A DNA stretch of 62,706 nt. Source: Limimaricola cinnabarinus (GTDB lineage: Bacteria; Pseudomonadota; Alphaproteobacteria; Rhodobacterales; Rhodobacteraceae). A model generated the notes under the pieces. The model saw nothing but the letters and a program-made list of their open reading frames with translations, did not search any database and had not been told where the DNA came from. The DNA lies in the NCBI RefSeq assembly GCF_002723615.1, contig NZ_KZ304967.1:1-62706 (forward strand), written 5' to 3'. Positions 25,276 through 33,972 of the stretch are shown here, one piece after another. Both the position numbers and the translations under genes were made by a program. The stretch's first letter is position 1; each line of letters starts with the position of its first letter.

Positions 25276-27212
25276 GCGCGCTTGCCCATCACCTCGACAC
25301 CCAGCACCGAGAGCACCTTTTCCTCGATATGCCGGGCCGAAAGCCGCGCCGTCTCGTACATGTCCGCCGGGCTCGCCTGGTCGATGAAGATGTCGGGCAG
25401 CACCATGGAGCGGAACTTCAGCCCATGGTCGAACACGCCTTCATCCGAGAGAAGCTGCGCCACGTGGCTGCCAAAGCCGCCCACGGCCCCTTCCTCGAGG
25501 GTGATCAGCGCCTCGTGATCCGCCGCCAGCTTCAGGATCATCTCCCGGTCAAGCGGCTTGGCGAAACGGGCATCCGCGATGGTGGGCGTGATGCCGCGCG
25601 CAGACAGCGCCTCGGCGGCCTTCACCGCCTCCGACAGCCGCGTGCCGAAGGACAGGAGCGCGACGCGGCTGCCCTCCTGCACGATGCGCCCCTTGCCGAT
25701 CTCCAAGGGCTGCGCCTCGGGCGGGATCTCGACGCCCACGCCCTCGCCGCGCGGAAAGCGGAAAGCGATCGGGCCTTCGTCATGCGCGGCTGCCGTGACC
25801 ACCATGCGCGCAAGCTCCGCCTCGTCGGCGGCGGCCATCACCACCATGCCCGGCAGGTTGGCCATGAAGCCCACGTCGAACGACCCGGCATGGGTCGCGC
25901 CATCCGCGCCCACGAGGCCCGCCCGGTCGATGGCGAAGCGCACCGGCAGGCGCTGGATCGCCACGTCATGCACCACCTGGTCGTAGCCGCGCTGCAGGAA
26001 GGTCGAATAGATCGCGCAGAAGGGCTTCATGCCGCCCGCCGCGAGGCCCGCGGCAAAGGTCACCGCGTGCTGCTCGGCGATGCCCACGTCGAAGCAGCGG
26101 CTGGCATAGCGGTCCATGAACCGCGCAAGCCCCGTGCCATCGGGCATCGCCGCCGTCACGGCGACGATCTTGTCGTCCTTTTCCGCAGCCTTGATCAGGC
26201 TTTCGGAAAACACCGAAGTGTAGGAGGGCGCATTGCTCTTGGCCTTGGACTGCTTGCCCGAAACCACGTCGAACTTGGCCGTCGCGTGGCCCTTGTCGGA
26301 GGCTTCCTCGGCAGGGCCGTAGCCCTTGCCCTTGCGAGTGATCGCATGGATCAGCACCGGCCCGTCGGCGCGCGCCTTGACGGTGCGCAGCACCGAGAGC
26401 ATCTGCTCCATGTCGTGCCCGTCGATCGGGCCGATATATGAAAAGCCCAGCTCCTCGAACAGCGTGCCGCCGATGGTCATGTGCTTGAACACGTCCTTCG
26501 CGCGCTTCGCCCCCTCCTGGAAGGGCGGCGGCAGGAAGGACACCGCGCCCTTGGCGAGCGCCTTGAACTCCTGAAACGGCGCGCCGGCATAGAGCCGCGA
26601 AAGATAGGACGACATCGCGCCCACGGGCGGCGCGATCGACATCTCGTTGTCGTTGAGAATGACGATCAGCCGCTTGCCGAGATGGCCCGCATTGTTCATC
26701 GCCTCATAGGCCATGCCCGCGCTCATCGCGCCATCGCCGATCACCGCGATGCAATCGCCGACGCTTTCGCCCTCAAGGCCCCGCCCGCCGAGATCGCGCG
26801 CCACAGACAGGCCCAGCGCCGCCGAGATCGAGGTCGAGCTATGCGCCGCGCCGAACGGGTCGTAGGGTGACTCAGATCGCTTGGTGAAGCCCGACAGCCC
26901 GTCCTTCTGGCGCAGGGTGCGGATGCGGTCGCGCCGCCCGGTCAGGATCTTGTGCGGATAGGACTGGTGGCTGACGTCCCAGATCACGCGGTCGCGCGGC
27001 GTGTCGAACACCGCGTGCAGCGCCACGGTCATCTCGACCACGCCCAAGCCGGCGCCAAGATGCCCGCCGGTCTCGCTCACCGCCGAGATCGTCTCGGCGC
27101 GCAGCTCGTCGGCAAGCCGCCTGAGCTCGGCATCGCTCAGCCGCTTCATGTCGGCAGGGATCTTCACCCGGTCAAGCACGGGGGTGACGGGGCGGTTCGG
27201 CGTCTGGGTCAT
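25272..27212 (-). CDS. dxs: 1-deoxy-D-xylulose-5-phosphate synthase
   Basis: First step of the MEP isoprenoid pathway: pyruvate plus glyceraldehyde 3-phosphate to DXP, using thiamine diphosphate and Mg. It has 646 residues. The N-terminal domain contains [36 protein letters not shown] and the TPP motif [16 protein letters not shown]. The pyrimidine-binding domain contains [18 protein letters not shown] and [15 protein letters not shown]. It lies 17 nt downstream of ispA in the same operon and depends on TPP, as does the riboswitch-controlled thiamine importer. Confidence 0.97.
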   Translation of the reverse strand: MTQTPNRPVTPVLDRVKIPADMKRLSDAELRRLADELRAETISAVSETGGHLGAGLGVVEMTVALHAVFDTPRDRVIWDVSHQSYPHKILTGRRDRIRTLRQKDGLSGFTKRSESPYDPFGAAHSSTSISAALGLSVARDLGGRGLEGESVGDCIAVIGDGAMSAGMAYEAMNNAGHLGKRLIVILNDNEMSIAPPVGAMSSYLSRLYAGAPFQEFKALAKGAVSFLPPPFQEGAKRAKDVFKHMTIGGTLFEELGFSYIGPIDGHDMEQMLSVLRTVKARADGPVLIHAITRKGKGYGPAEEASDKGHATAKFDVVSGKQSKAKSNAPSYTSVFSESLIKAAEKDDKIVAVTAAMPDGTGLARFMDRYASRCFDVGIAEQHAVTFAAGLAAGGMKPFCAIYSTFLQRGYDQVVHDVAIQRLPVRFAIDRAGLVGADGATHAGSFDVGFMANLPGMVVMAAADEAELARMVVTAAAHDEGPIAFRFPRGEGVGVEIPPEAQPLEIGKGRIVQEGSRVALLSFGTRLSEAVKAAEALSARGITPTIADARFAKPLDREMILKLAADHEALITLEEGAVGGFGSHVAQLLSDEGVFDHGLKFRSMVLPDIFIDQASPADMYETARLSARHIEEKVLSVLGVEVMGKRA

Positions 27213-27229
27213 GGCGAGCCCCCTGATGT

Positions 27230-28096
27230 TCAGTTGTCGCGCGCGATAACGAAGCGGGCAGTCTCGCGCAAGGTTGCCGCGCCTGCGCCATAGGGCGCGA
27301 GCGCGTCGCAGGCGGCTTCGACCAGCTCGCGCGCGCGGGTTTTCGCCGCATCGAGCCCGAGCAGCGACACGAAGGTCGCCTTGCCCGCACCCGCATCCTT
27401 GCCAACCGCCTTGCCCATCGTCTTCGCGTCCCCCTCCACGTCGAGGATGTCGTCCGCGATCTGAAAGGCAAGGCCAAGTGCTGTAGCGTAATGCCCCAGG
27501 GGCCGCGCATCCGCCCCCGCCATCACCGCCCCCGCCTCGGCGGACCAGCGGATCAGCGCCCCGGTCTTGCCCTGCTGCAGCTCGGTGATCTGGTCGAGGT
27601 CGAGCGGCCTGTCGGCGCTTTCGGCCATGATGTCGCGCGCCTGACCGCCGACCATGCCGGCGATGCCGCCCGCACGCGCGAGCGCGAGGCACAGATCGGC
27701 GCGGTGCGGCCCGACGGCCGGATCGGCGCAAAGCTCGAAGGCGAGGCTTTGCAGCGCGTCGCCCGCGAGGATCGCGGTGGCCTCGTCCCATGCGACATGC
27801 ACGGTGGGCTGCCCGCGGCGCAGGTCGTCGTCATCCATGGCGGGCAGGTCGTCATGCACCAGCGAATAGGCGTGCAGCGCCTCGATCCCCGCGGCGGGCA
27901 GAAGCGCCGCCTCGCGCGTCACGCCGTGCAGCCGCGCGCCTTCGAGCACGAGAAAACCGCGCAGCCCCTTGCCGCCCACCACCGCGTGCTCCATCGCGCG
28001 CGCCACCGGCAGGTCGTGGCCTGCGAGCCGCGCGCGCAGCACATCTTGCGTCTCGCGCCCGGCCTGCGCCAGCGCGGCGCGGAACGCCTCAGCCAT
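27230..28096 (-). CDS. ispA: Polyprenyl synthetase, farnesyl diphosphate synthase type
   Basis: Condenses IPP with DMAPP/GPP to farnesyl diphosphate. The 288-residue protein has the first aspartate-rich motif [14 protein letters not shown], preceded by HAYSLVH, and the second motif FQIADDILD. The insertion between the Asp residues of the first motif is typical of bacterial short-chain (FPP) synthases. It overlaps xseB by 8 nt and precedes dxs, the usual alphaproteobacterial xseB-ispA-dxs order. Confidence 0.95.
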   Translation of the reverse strand: MAEAFRAALAQAGRETQDVLRARLAGHDLPVARAMEHAVVGGKGLRGFLVLEGARLHGVTREAALLPAAGIEALHAYSLVHDDLPAMDDDDLRRGQPTVHVAWDEATAILAGDALQSLAFELCADPAVGPHRADLCLALARAGGIAGMVGGQARDIMAESADRPLDLDQITELQQGKTGALIRWSAEAGAVMAGADARPLGHYATALGLAFQIADDILDVEGDAKTMGKAVGKDAGAGKATFVSLLGLDAAKTRARELVEAACDALAPYGAGAATLRETARFVIARDN

Positions 28097-28331
28097 CGAG
28101 CGGCGCGGTGCCCTGCGCCTGCCCGTCGGGGGCTTGGGTGATCTTGGCGACCTTTTCCTCGGCTTCGGCGAGCTGCTTCTCGCAGCGCGCCTTCAGCTCG
28201 GCGCCGCGCTGGTAGAGCGCGATGGACTGGTCGAGCGCGACATCGCCGCGCTCCAGCTTGGCCACGACCTGCTCCAGCTCCTTGATCGCCGCCTCGAAGC
28301 TCATCTCGTTCACGGGTGTCGCGTCGCTCAT
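28089..28331 (-). CDS. xseB: Exodeoxyribonuclease VII small subunit
   Basis: An 80-residue helical protein with the XseB pattern SFEAAIKELEQVVAKLERGD, LDQSIALYQRGAELKARCEK. It combines with XseA (not in this window) to degrade single-stranded DNA. Its ATG overlaps the stop of the HDAC-like gene (ATGA), and its end overlaps the ispA start. Confidence 0.95.
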   Translation of the reverse strand: MSDATPVNEMSFEAAIKELEQVVAKLERGDVALDQSIALYQRGAELKARCEKQLAEAEEKVAKITQAPDGQAQGTAPLDG

Positions 28332-29254
28332 CGTCCGCGTTCCTCCAATATCCTGACATGGGCGGCCACGCAGGCGCCCAGCGCCTCGAGGTCATAGCCG
28401 CCTTCGAGCGCGGAGACCACGCGCCTTGCGCAAAGATCCTCGGCCAGATCGCAGATCCGCGCGGTGACTTTGGCGAAATCCCCGGTCTCCAGCATCAGCC
28501 CGGCCAGCGGATCGGCGCGATGCGCGTCGAACCCGGCGGAGACGAGAATCAGCTCGGGCCCATGCGCCACGACCCGCGGAAACACCTTTTCCTCCAGCGC
28601 CGCCAGCAGCCCCGCCCCGTCGGTCCCTGCCCGCAGCGCCACGTTGACCACCGTGTCATGCGGGCCGGTGTCCGAGGGATCGCCCGTGCCCGGGTAAAGC
28701 GGCATCTCGTGGGTCGAGCAGAACAGGATGCGCGGATCGTCCTCGACGAGATCCTGCGTGCCATTGCCGTGATGCACGTCGAAATCGATGATCGCCACGC
28801 GGCTCAGCCCGTGATGGTCGAGCGCGTGCTTCGCCGCCGCCGCCACATTGCCCAGAAGGCAGAACCCCATCGCCGTCTCACGCTCGGCGTGATGGCCCGG
28901 CGGGCGCGTGGCGCAGAAGGCGTTGGCCGCTTCGCCCGACAACACGAGATCCACCGCCCGGATCGCGGCACCCGCGCCGCGCCATGCAGCCCCGAGGCTG
29001 CCGGGCGAAAGCCAGGTGTCGGCGTCGAGCTGATGCGTGCCCTGTTCGGGCAGATCCCGGCGCAGCGCGTCGAGATACGATCCGGGATGCACGCGCAGGA
29101 GGTCCGCCTCGGCCGCGAGGGGCGCCTTGACGCGCATGAGGTCGAACGCCTCGAGCGCGCCGAGCACCGCGTCGAGCCGGGCCACCTGCTCGGGATGGCC
29201 GGGGGGCGTCGCGTGGTCGAAGCCGTCGGGATGGGTGAGAAGCGCCGTGGTCAT
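28328..29254 (-). CDS. Histone deacetylase/acetylpolyamine amidohydrolase family protein
   Basis: A 308-residue class II HDAC-like zinc hydrolase. The metal and catalytic segments are ATRPPGHHAE, the zinc ligands in DFDVHHGNGTQD, and [14 protein letters not shown]. The natural substrate in bacteria is usually unknown; acetylated polyamines or lysines are candidates. I chose ATG 29254 (MTTALLTHPDG), which gives the family's standard N-terminus. It is first in a coupled cluster with xseB, ispA and dxs, an arrangement conserved in many alphaproteobacteria. Confidence 0.92.
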   Translation of the reverse strand: MTTALLTHPDGFDHATPPGHPEQVARLDAVLGALEAFDLMRVKAPLAAEADLLRVHPGSYLDALRRDLPEQGTHQLDADTWLSPGSLGAAWRGAGAAIRAVDLVLSGEAANAFCATRPPGHHAERETAMGFCLLGNVAAAAKHALDHHGLSRVAIIDFDVHHGNGTQDLVEDDPRILFCSTHEMPLYPGTGDPSDTGPHDTVVNVALRAGTDGAGLLAALEEKVFPRVVAHGPELILVSAGFDAHRADPLAGLMLETGDFAKVTARICDLAEDLCARRVVSALEGGYDLEALGACVAAHVRILEERGR

Positions 29255-29332
29255 GACCGGCAGGCAAGCCCAGATCGGCGGCATGTGCAAGCGCCGGGAG
29301 GATCACCCGTCTCGCGGGTGGCCCATGGCGAT

Positions 29333-29395
29333 TGCGTATTTGGAGAAAGATGAAAGGGCATGCGCTCCCCTGGTTCATCTTTCTCCAAATACGCA
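29333..29395. repeat. Dispersed repeat, inverted pair (locus D)
   Basis: Arms 29333-29354 and 29374-29395 are perfect 22-bp inverted copies of TGCGTATTTGGAGAAAGATG plus AA, separated by 19 bp. They lie between petR and the HDAC-like gene and can form a very stable hairpin. Confidence 0.9.
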
Positions 29396-29407
29396 AATCC
29401 CGCCGGT

Positions 29408-30109
29408 TCAGTCGGGCGTCAGCATGTAACCTTCGCCGCGCACCGTCTGCAGGTAGCGCGGCTGGCGCGGATCGGTCTCGAACTTGCGCCGCAGCCGGGT
29501 GATCTGCACGTCGACCGCGCGCTCCTGGCTCTGGCCGTCGCCGCGGCCCAGCTCCTCGACCAGCTGCGCACGGCTCACCGCCTCGCCCGGCTGGGCGGCG
29601 AAGATCCGCATCAGCTGCGATTCGGTCGCGGTCAGCCGGATCCGGGTCTCGCCCTCCCACATCTCGCCGCGCGCCACGTCGTAGCGCACCGGGCCGAGCT
29701 CCAGCGTCGCCGCGGGTTCGGGCACGGCCTCGGGCGCGGGCTGGCGGCGCAGCACGGCGTTGATCCTCAGGAGCAGCTCCTTGGGATCGAAGGGTTTGGC
29801 GAGGTAGTCGTCGGCCCCGGCCTCGAGCCCCATGATCCGGTCGCCGGTCTCGCCCCGCGCGGTCAGAAGCAGGATCGGCACCGGCAGCGTCGCGCGCAAG
29901 GAGCGGCACAGCGAGATGCCGTCCTCGCCGGGCATCATCACGTCCATCACAATGAGATCGAAATCGAGCCCCGAGAGCAGCCGGCGCGCATGGCCCGCAT
30001 CGCGCGCGCCGGTGACCAGATAGCCGTGTCGCGCGAGAAACTTCTGCAGCAGGCTGCGCAGCCGCGCGTCGTCGTCGACCACCAGCAGATGCGCGAGATC
30101 GGTGCTCAT
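29408..30109 (-). CDS. petR: OmpR-family response regulator PetR
   Basis: A 233-residue DNA-binding response regulator. The receiver domain has acidic Asp12-14, phosphoacceptor Asp56 (LIVMDVMMPGEDG) and Lys105 (LAKPF). The C-terminal winged helix (about 140-230) contains the RLRRKFETDP and YLQTVRGEGYML segments. It is coupled to a MarR-type gene. This MarR/OmpR arrangement matches petP-petR of Rhodobacter capsulatus, found there upstream of the bc1 operon and reported as required for growth. Here petABC is about 17 kb away. Orthology is inferred from gene order and length. Confidence 0.85.
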   Translation of the reverse strand: MSTDLAHLLVVDDDARLRSLLQKFLARHGYLVTGARDAGHARRLLSGLDFDLIVMDVMMPGEDGISLCRSLRATLPVPILLLTARGETGDRIMGLEAGADDYLAKPFDPKELLLRINAVLRRQPAPEAVPEPAATLELGPVRYDVARGEMWEGETRIRLTATESQLMRIFAAQPGEAVSRAQLVEELGRGDGQSQERAVDVQITRLRRKFETDPRQPRYLQTVRGEGYMLTPD

Positions 30110-30615
30110 CAGCCGCCCCTTCCGGCCAGCGCCTCGTATTGGCGGCGGCTGTCGTCGTCCATCATCGCCTCGAGCACCTGCCGAAACCCCGCCACCGCGA
30201 CCGGCCCGGCGGTGCGGTAGGCGGCGCGCATCCGCTCGCGCTGGGCGTTCGACAGCTCGCGTTCGAGCGCCGCGCCCTCCTCGGTCAGGTGCAGGTGCCG
30301 CTCGCGCCGGTCGCGCCGCCCCACCCGCACCTCGACCAGCCCCGCCGCGATCAGCGCGCGCAGCACCCGGTTGAGCGACTGCTTGGTGACGCCCAGAAGC
30401 GCCATCAGGTTCGACACGGTGGTGCCGGGAGAGCGGTGGATGAAATGGATCGCCCGGTGATGCGCCCGCCCCATGTCGCGGCTTTCGAGGATGCGGTCGG
30501 GGTCGGCAGTAAAGCCGCGATAGGCGAAGAACATCGCCTCGATGCCCTTCCTGAGCTGCTCGTCCGTCAGGAAGAGGAGACCCGATCCCCCCTGCGGCGC
30601 CGGTGCCTCGGCCAT
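30109..30615 (-). CDS. petP: MarR-family regulator PetP
   Basis: A 168-residue winged-helix protein. The central segment TVSNLMALLGVTKQSLNRVL is the recognition helix-turn-helix, and RRDRRERHLHLTEEG the beta-wing, of MarR proteins. Its stop overlaps the petR start by 1 nt. It starts at the divergent region shared with ilvE, which contains a 15-bp interrupted palindrome that may be its operator or that of another regulator. The petP name rests on linkage with petR. Confidence 0.83.
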   Translation of the reverse strand: MAEAPAPQGGSGLLFLTDEQLRKGIEAMFFAYRGFTADPDRILESRDMGRAHHRAIHFIHRSPGTTVSNLMALLGVTKQSLNRVLRALIAAGLVEVRVGRRDRRERHLHLTEEGAALERELSNAQRERMRAAYRTAGPVAVAGFRQVLEAMMDDDSRRQYEALAGRGG

Positions 30616-30658
30616 GCGCTGTCATCTCCCTTGGTCGCTCGACTTCGGGACACAATAA

Positions 30659-30697
30659 GTCAGCCTTGTTGACATTCCAAGGGCGAAGCACTAGCGA
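30659..30697 (+). promoter_or_regulatory. ilvE promoter with overlapping palindromic operator
   Basis: TTGACA (30669-30674), 17-bp spacer, TAGCGA (30692-30697). The -35 box is overlapped by the interrupted palindrome GTCAGC-CTT-GTTGAC (30659-30673). The same GTCARC-N3-GYTGAC pattern occurs once more in the window, upstream of gltD at 44789-44803. Confidence 0.6.
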
Positions 30698-30770
30698 TCT
30701 GCCCCATGAGGCGCAATTTTCGGTCTCGCAGGCCTGCGCCAGCCCCAACATCTTGACAGGGAGGCACGCC

Positions 30771-31640
30771 ATGTCCGGTGGCTATGACGATCGCGACGGA
30801 AAGATCTGGCTCGATGGCCAGCTTGTGGAATGGCGCGGCGCGCAGGTGCATATCCTGACCCATGCGCTGCACTACGCCTCCTCGGTGTTCGAGGGCGAGC
30901 GCTGCTATGGCGGCAAGATCTTCAAGGGCGTCGAGCATTCCGAGCGGCTGCGCAGATCGGCCGAGCTTCTCGATTTCGAGATCCCCTATTCGGTCGAGGA
31001 GATCGAGGCCGCGAAATACGCGGTGCTCGAGGCCAATGGCTGGTCCGACGCCTATGTGCGGGCGCTGGCCTGGCGCGGCGCGGGTCCCGACATGGGCGTG
31101 GCTTCCTTGCGCAACCCCGTGCGCCTTGCCGTCGCGGCTTGGGAATGGGGCAGCTATTACGGCGACGCCAAGATGAAGGGCGCCAAGCTCGACATCGCCA
31201 AGTGGAAGCGCCCCTCCCCCGAGACCGCGCCGAGCCAGGCCAAGGCCGCCGGCCTCTACATGATCTGCACCATGTCCAAGCACGCCGCCGAGGCCAAGGG
31301 CTGCTCGGACGCGCTGATGTTCGACTATCGCGGCTACGTGGCCGAGGCGACCGGCGCCAACATGTTCTTCGTCAAGGATGGCGAGGTGCACACGCCGCTC
31401 GCGGATTGCTTCCTCAACGGCATCACCCGCCAGACCGTGATCGCGATGCTGAAGGACAAGGGCGTCACCGTGCATGAGCGCCACATCATGCCCGAGGAGC
31501 TCGAAGGCTTCGAGCAGTGCTGGCTCACCGGCACGGCGGCCGAGGTGACCCCGGTGGGGCAGATCGGCGATTACAACTTCGAGGTCGGCGCGCTGACCCG
31601 CGACGTGGCCGAGAGCTACGAGAAGCTCGTGCGCGCCTGA
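30771..31640 (+). CDS. ilvE: Branched-chain amino acid aminotransferase
   Basis: A fold-type IV PLP enzyme transferring the amino group between glutamate and branched-chain 2-oxo acids. The 289-residue protein starts behind AGGGAGG. The key segments are LTHALHYASSVFEGERCY, the PLP lysine Lys158 in SQAKAAGLYM, EATGANMFFVKDGEV and the C-terminal GITRQTVIAML. It shares a promoter region with petP and depends on glutamate, made by gltBD elsewhere in the window. Confidence 0.93.
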   Translation: MSGGYDDRDGKIWLDGQLVEWRGAQVHILTHALHYASSVFEGERCYGGKIFKGVEHSERLRRSAELLDFEIPYSVEEIEAAKYAVLEANGWSDAYVRALAWRGAGPDMGVASLRNPVRLAVAAWEWGSYYGDAKMKGAKLDIAKWKRPSPETAPSQAKAAGLYMICTMSKHAAEAKGCSDALMFDYRGYVAEATGANMFFVKDGEVHTPLADCFLNGITRQTVIAMLKDKGVTVHERHIMPEELEGFEQCWLTGTAAEVTPVGQIGDYNFEVGALTRDVAESYEKLVRA

Positions 31641-31727
31641 CCCTGCCGCGCGGCCCGCATCGCCGGGCCGCGCTTTCCGGCGGGGCGCATCGCCTTACCT
31701 CTCCGCGGACAAACCGCAGGAGACCCC

Positions 31728-32573
31728 ATGGACGACGCCCCGCATCGCGACCCCGAACATGCCGACCACGTGCGCAACGAGGCCGAGGCCGATGCCGTCA
31801 ACGAGGCGAGCCATCTCAGCGCCCGGCTCGTCTATCATGTCGTGCTGCGCGAGGGCGAGGAGGAGCTGAAGCGGCCCCTCGCGGCGCTCGCATGGGCCGG
31901 CCTCGCGGCGGGGCTGATGATCTCGGTCTCGGTGATGGGCAAGGCGGTGCTCGCGGCGCATCTGCCGGACGCGCCCTGGACGACCTATGTCACCGCCTTC
32001 GGCTACAGCTTCGGCTTTCTGCTGGTGATCCTGAGCCGGATGCAGCTCTTCACCGAGGACACCATCACCACCGTGCTGCCGCTGCTGACCCATCGCGACG
32101 CCGCGACGCTGTGGCGGGTGGCGCGGCTCTGGGGGCTGGTGCTGGGGGCCAATGTCGCGGGCGCCTTCCTGGCGGCGGCCTTCTTCGTTCACAGCCCCGC
32201 CCTGTCGGCCGAGGCGGCGACGGCGATGGGCGATCTCAGCCTCAAGGCCACGTCGGGCGGCGCATGGGAAAACTTCTGGCGCGCGATTCCCGCGGGCGTG
32301 CTGATCGCGGCGCTGGTCTGGATGATCTCCTCGGGCGATCACGAGTATTTCTTCGTCATCACCGCCTTCACATGGCTGATCGCGGCGGGCGGCTTCCAGC
32401 ACGTGATCGCGGGCTCGGTCGAGATGGCGCATGTGGCGCTGTCTGGTGCGGAGGACCTGCCCGCGCTGCTGGCGCGCTGGTTCCTGCCGGTGCTGGCGGG
32501 CAACGTGGTCGGCGGCACGGCGATCTTCACCCTTGCCGCCTGGGGCCAGGTCCGCCAGGAGGTGGAACGCTAG
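31728..32573 (+). CDS. Formate/nitrite transporter (FNT) family channel
   Basis: A 281-residue inner-membrane protein with six hydrophobic segments and an acidic N-terminal extension. The FNT-like parts are AALAWAGLAAGLMISVSVMG, ILSRMQLFTEDTITTVLPLL and the GGFQHVIAGSVEMAH segment with its central histidine. The family passes small monovalent anions such as formate, nitrite or hydrosulfide; this subgroup (YfdC-like) is uncharacterised. Its stop shares CTAG with the convergent EamA gene. Confidence 0.85.
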   Translation: MDDAPHRDPEHADHVRNEAEADAVNEASHLSARLVYHVVLREGEEELKRPLAALAWAGLAAGLMISVSVMGKAVLAAHLPDAPWTTYVTAFGYSFGFLLVILSRMQLFTEDTITTVLPLLTHRDAATLWRVARLWGLVLGANVAGAFLAAAFFVHSPALSAEAATAMGDLSLKATSGGAWENFWRAIPAGVLIAALVWMISSGDHEYFFVITAFTWLIAAGGFQHVIAGSVEMAHVALSGAEDLPALLARWFLPVLAGNVVGGTAIFTLAAWGQVRQEVER

Positions 32574-33532
32574 CCGTTCGGGCTCATCGCGCGGCGGCCC
32601 CGGCCGCGCTCCAGCCCGAGCTTGCGCTCGCGCCAGATGATGGCGATGCCCGCCGCCACGATGATCGCGGCGCCCGCCAGCATCGTCCAGGTCGGCACCT
32701 CGTCGAAGAGGAAATATCCCACGCCCAGCGCCAGCAGCATCGAGGCGTATTCGAAGGGCGCGATGAGCGAGGCGTCGGCGTAGCGGTAGCTCGATGTCAG
32801 AAAGATCTGCCCCACCCCGCCCAGAAGCCCCGCCAGCACCAGCAGCGCGAAGGGGCCGGGGCCGGGCAGCACCCAGCCGAAGGGCAGGGTCATGAGCGCC
32901 AGCACGCTCGCGGTGGTCGAGAACCAGAAGACGATCGCCGCCGTGCCCTCGGTCCGGGTGAGCTTGCGCACGAAGACCTGCGCCAGCGCCGCGCAGAGCG
33001 CGCCGCCCAGCGCCACCACCGCGCCCAGCGTCTCGGCCATGCTGAGCGGATCGGAGGTCACCGAGAGCCGCGGCGACATGACGATCAGAACGCCGGCCAG
33101 CCCCGCCCCCACCGCCGTGAGCCGAAACAGCCGCACCTCCTCGCCCAGAAACATCGCGGCCAGCACCACCACCATCAAGGGCGCGGCGTAGCCGATCGCG
33201 GTCACCTCGGGGAACGGCAGCAGCCCCAGCGCGGTGAAGCCGAGCCCCATCGCCGCCGTGCCGACGAGGCCGCGCCACAGATGACCCATCGGGTTCGGGG
33301 TCTCGAGCCCGTGGCGCAGCTCGCCGCGCCAGAGCAGCCAGGCGATGATCACCGGCAATGCGAAGAAGGAGCGAAAGAAGACCGCCTCGCCGGGCGGGAC
33401 CACGTCCGAGGTGGCCTTGATGATCGCCGCCATGGCGACGAAGACGCAGACCGAGGCGACCTTGAAGCCGATGCCGCGCATCGGCTGTTGCGGCGGCGCG
33501 GCGGGAGAGGTGGCGGTGGCAGGGCGGGGCAT
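32570..33532 (-). CDS. EamA/DMT-family permease
   Basis: A 320-residue exporter with about ten transmembrane helices in two EamA halves. It begins at KVASVCVFVAMAAIIKATSD, and FFRSFFALPVIIAWLLWRGE is typical of the RhaT/S-adenosylmethionine-carrier-like DMT group common in Rhodobacterales. The substrate cannot be inferred. The C-terminus is basic and cytoplasmic. Confidence 0.87.
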   Translation of the reverse strand: MPRPATATSPAAPPQQPMRGIGFKVASVCVFVAMAAIIKATSDVVPPGEAVFFRSFFALPVIIAWLLWRGELRHGLETPNPMGHLWRGLVGTAAMGLGFTALGLLPFPEVTAIGYAAPLMVVVLAAMFLGEEVRLFRLTAVGAGLAGVLIVMSPRLSVTSDPLSMAETLGAVVALGGALCAALAQVFVRKLTRTEGTAAIVFWFSTTASVLALMTLPFGWVLPGPGPFALLVLAGLLGGVGQIFLTSSYRYADASLIAPFEYASMLLALGVGYFLFDEVPTWTMLAGAAIIVAAGIAIIWRERKLGLERGRGRRAMSPNG

Positions 33533-33633
33533 GACGGATCCTTTCGCGCCGACCCTAGCCGGCTTCGCGGCGGGGGCAAGCGGCGCCCGGCCCGCGCGCG
33601 CTGCCCTGCCTGCAATCCGTCATGCAATGGTGT

Positions 33634-33655
33634 CGGGCCCCGCCCCCGGGGCCCG
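33634..33655 (-). terminator. Strong hairpin after the 61-aa gene
   Basis: A 9-bp perfect stem CGGGCCCCG / CGGGGCCCG with a CCCC loop, directly after the stop of the small gene. No T-run follows on the minus strand, so it may stall rather than fully terminate transcription. Confidence 0.45.
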
Positions 33656-33661
33656 GTGGTC

Positions 33662-33847
33662 TCAGGCTTCGCGACCGCGCTCGATCCGAAGGAACTCGCG
33701 CATCCGCGCCGCGCCGCGGGCGCCGAGGCTGCGGGCATGCAGCCCCCTCACCGCCGCGTGCGGGGTCTCCTCGCGCTCGAGCCGCATGTATTCGCGGGCC
33801 CTGATCTCGCTGCGGTCCTTGGGCTTGTCGATCACGTGCTTGGTCAT
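33662..33847 (-). CDS. Small basic hypothetical protein (61 aa)
   Basis: A soluble, strongly charged protein (MTKHVIDKPKDRSEIRAREY; RMREFLRIERGREA near the C-terminus) with predicted helices. A good GGAGG ribosome site lies 8 nt before the ATG. It stands alone and is followed by a 9-bp hairpin. I do not recognise the family; codon use and ribosome site support it as real. Confidence 0.65.
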   Translation of the reverse strand: MTKHVIDKPKDRSEIRAREYMRLEREETPHAAVRGLHARSLGARGAARMREFLRIERGREA

Positions 33848-33972
33848 CGATATGTCCTCCGTTGGGGATATCGCGGGTCTGCACCCTAGCGAACCGATGC
33901 GATTCGGTCTGCTGTTTTCCCCCTGCCCCCCGGATCTGCGCCAATCGCCGCCCGAGAGGCAGGCCTTGGCGC

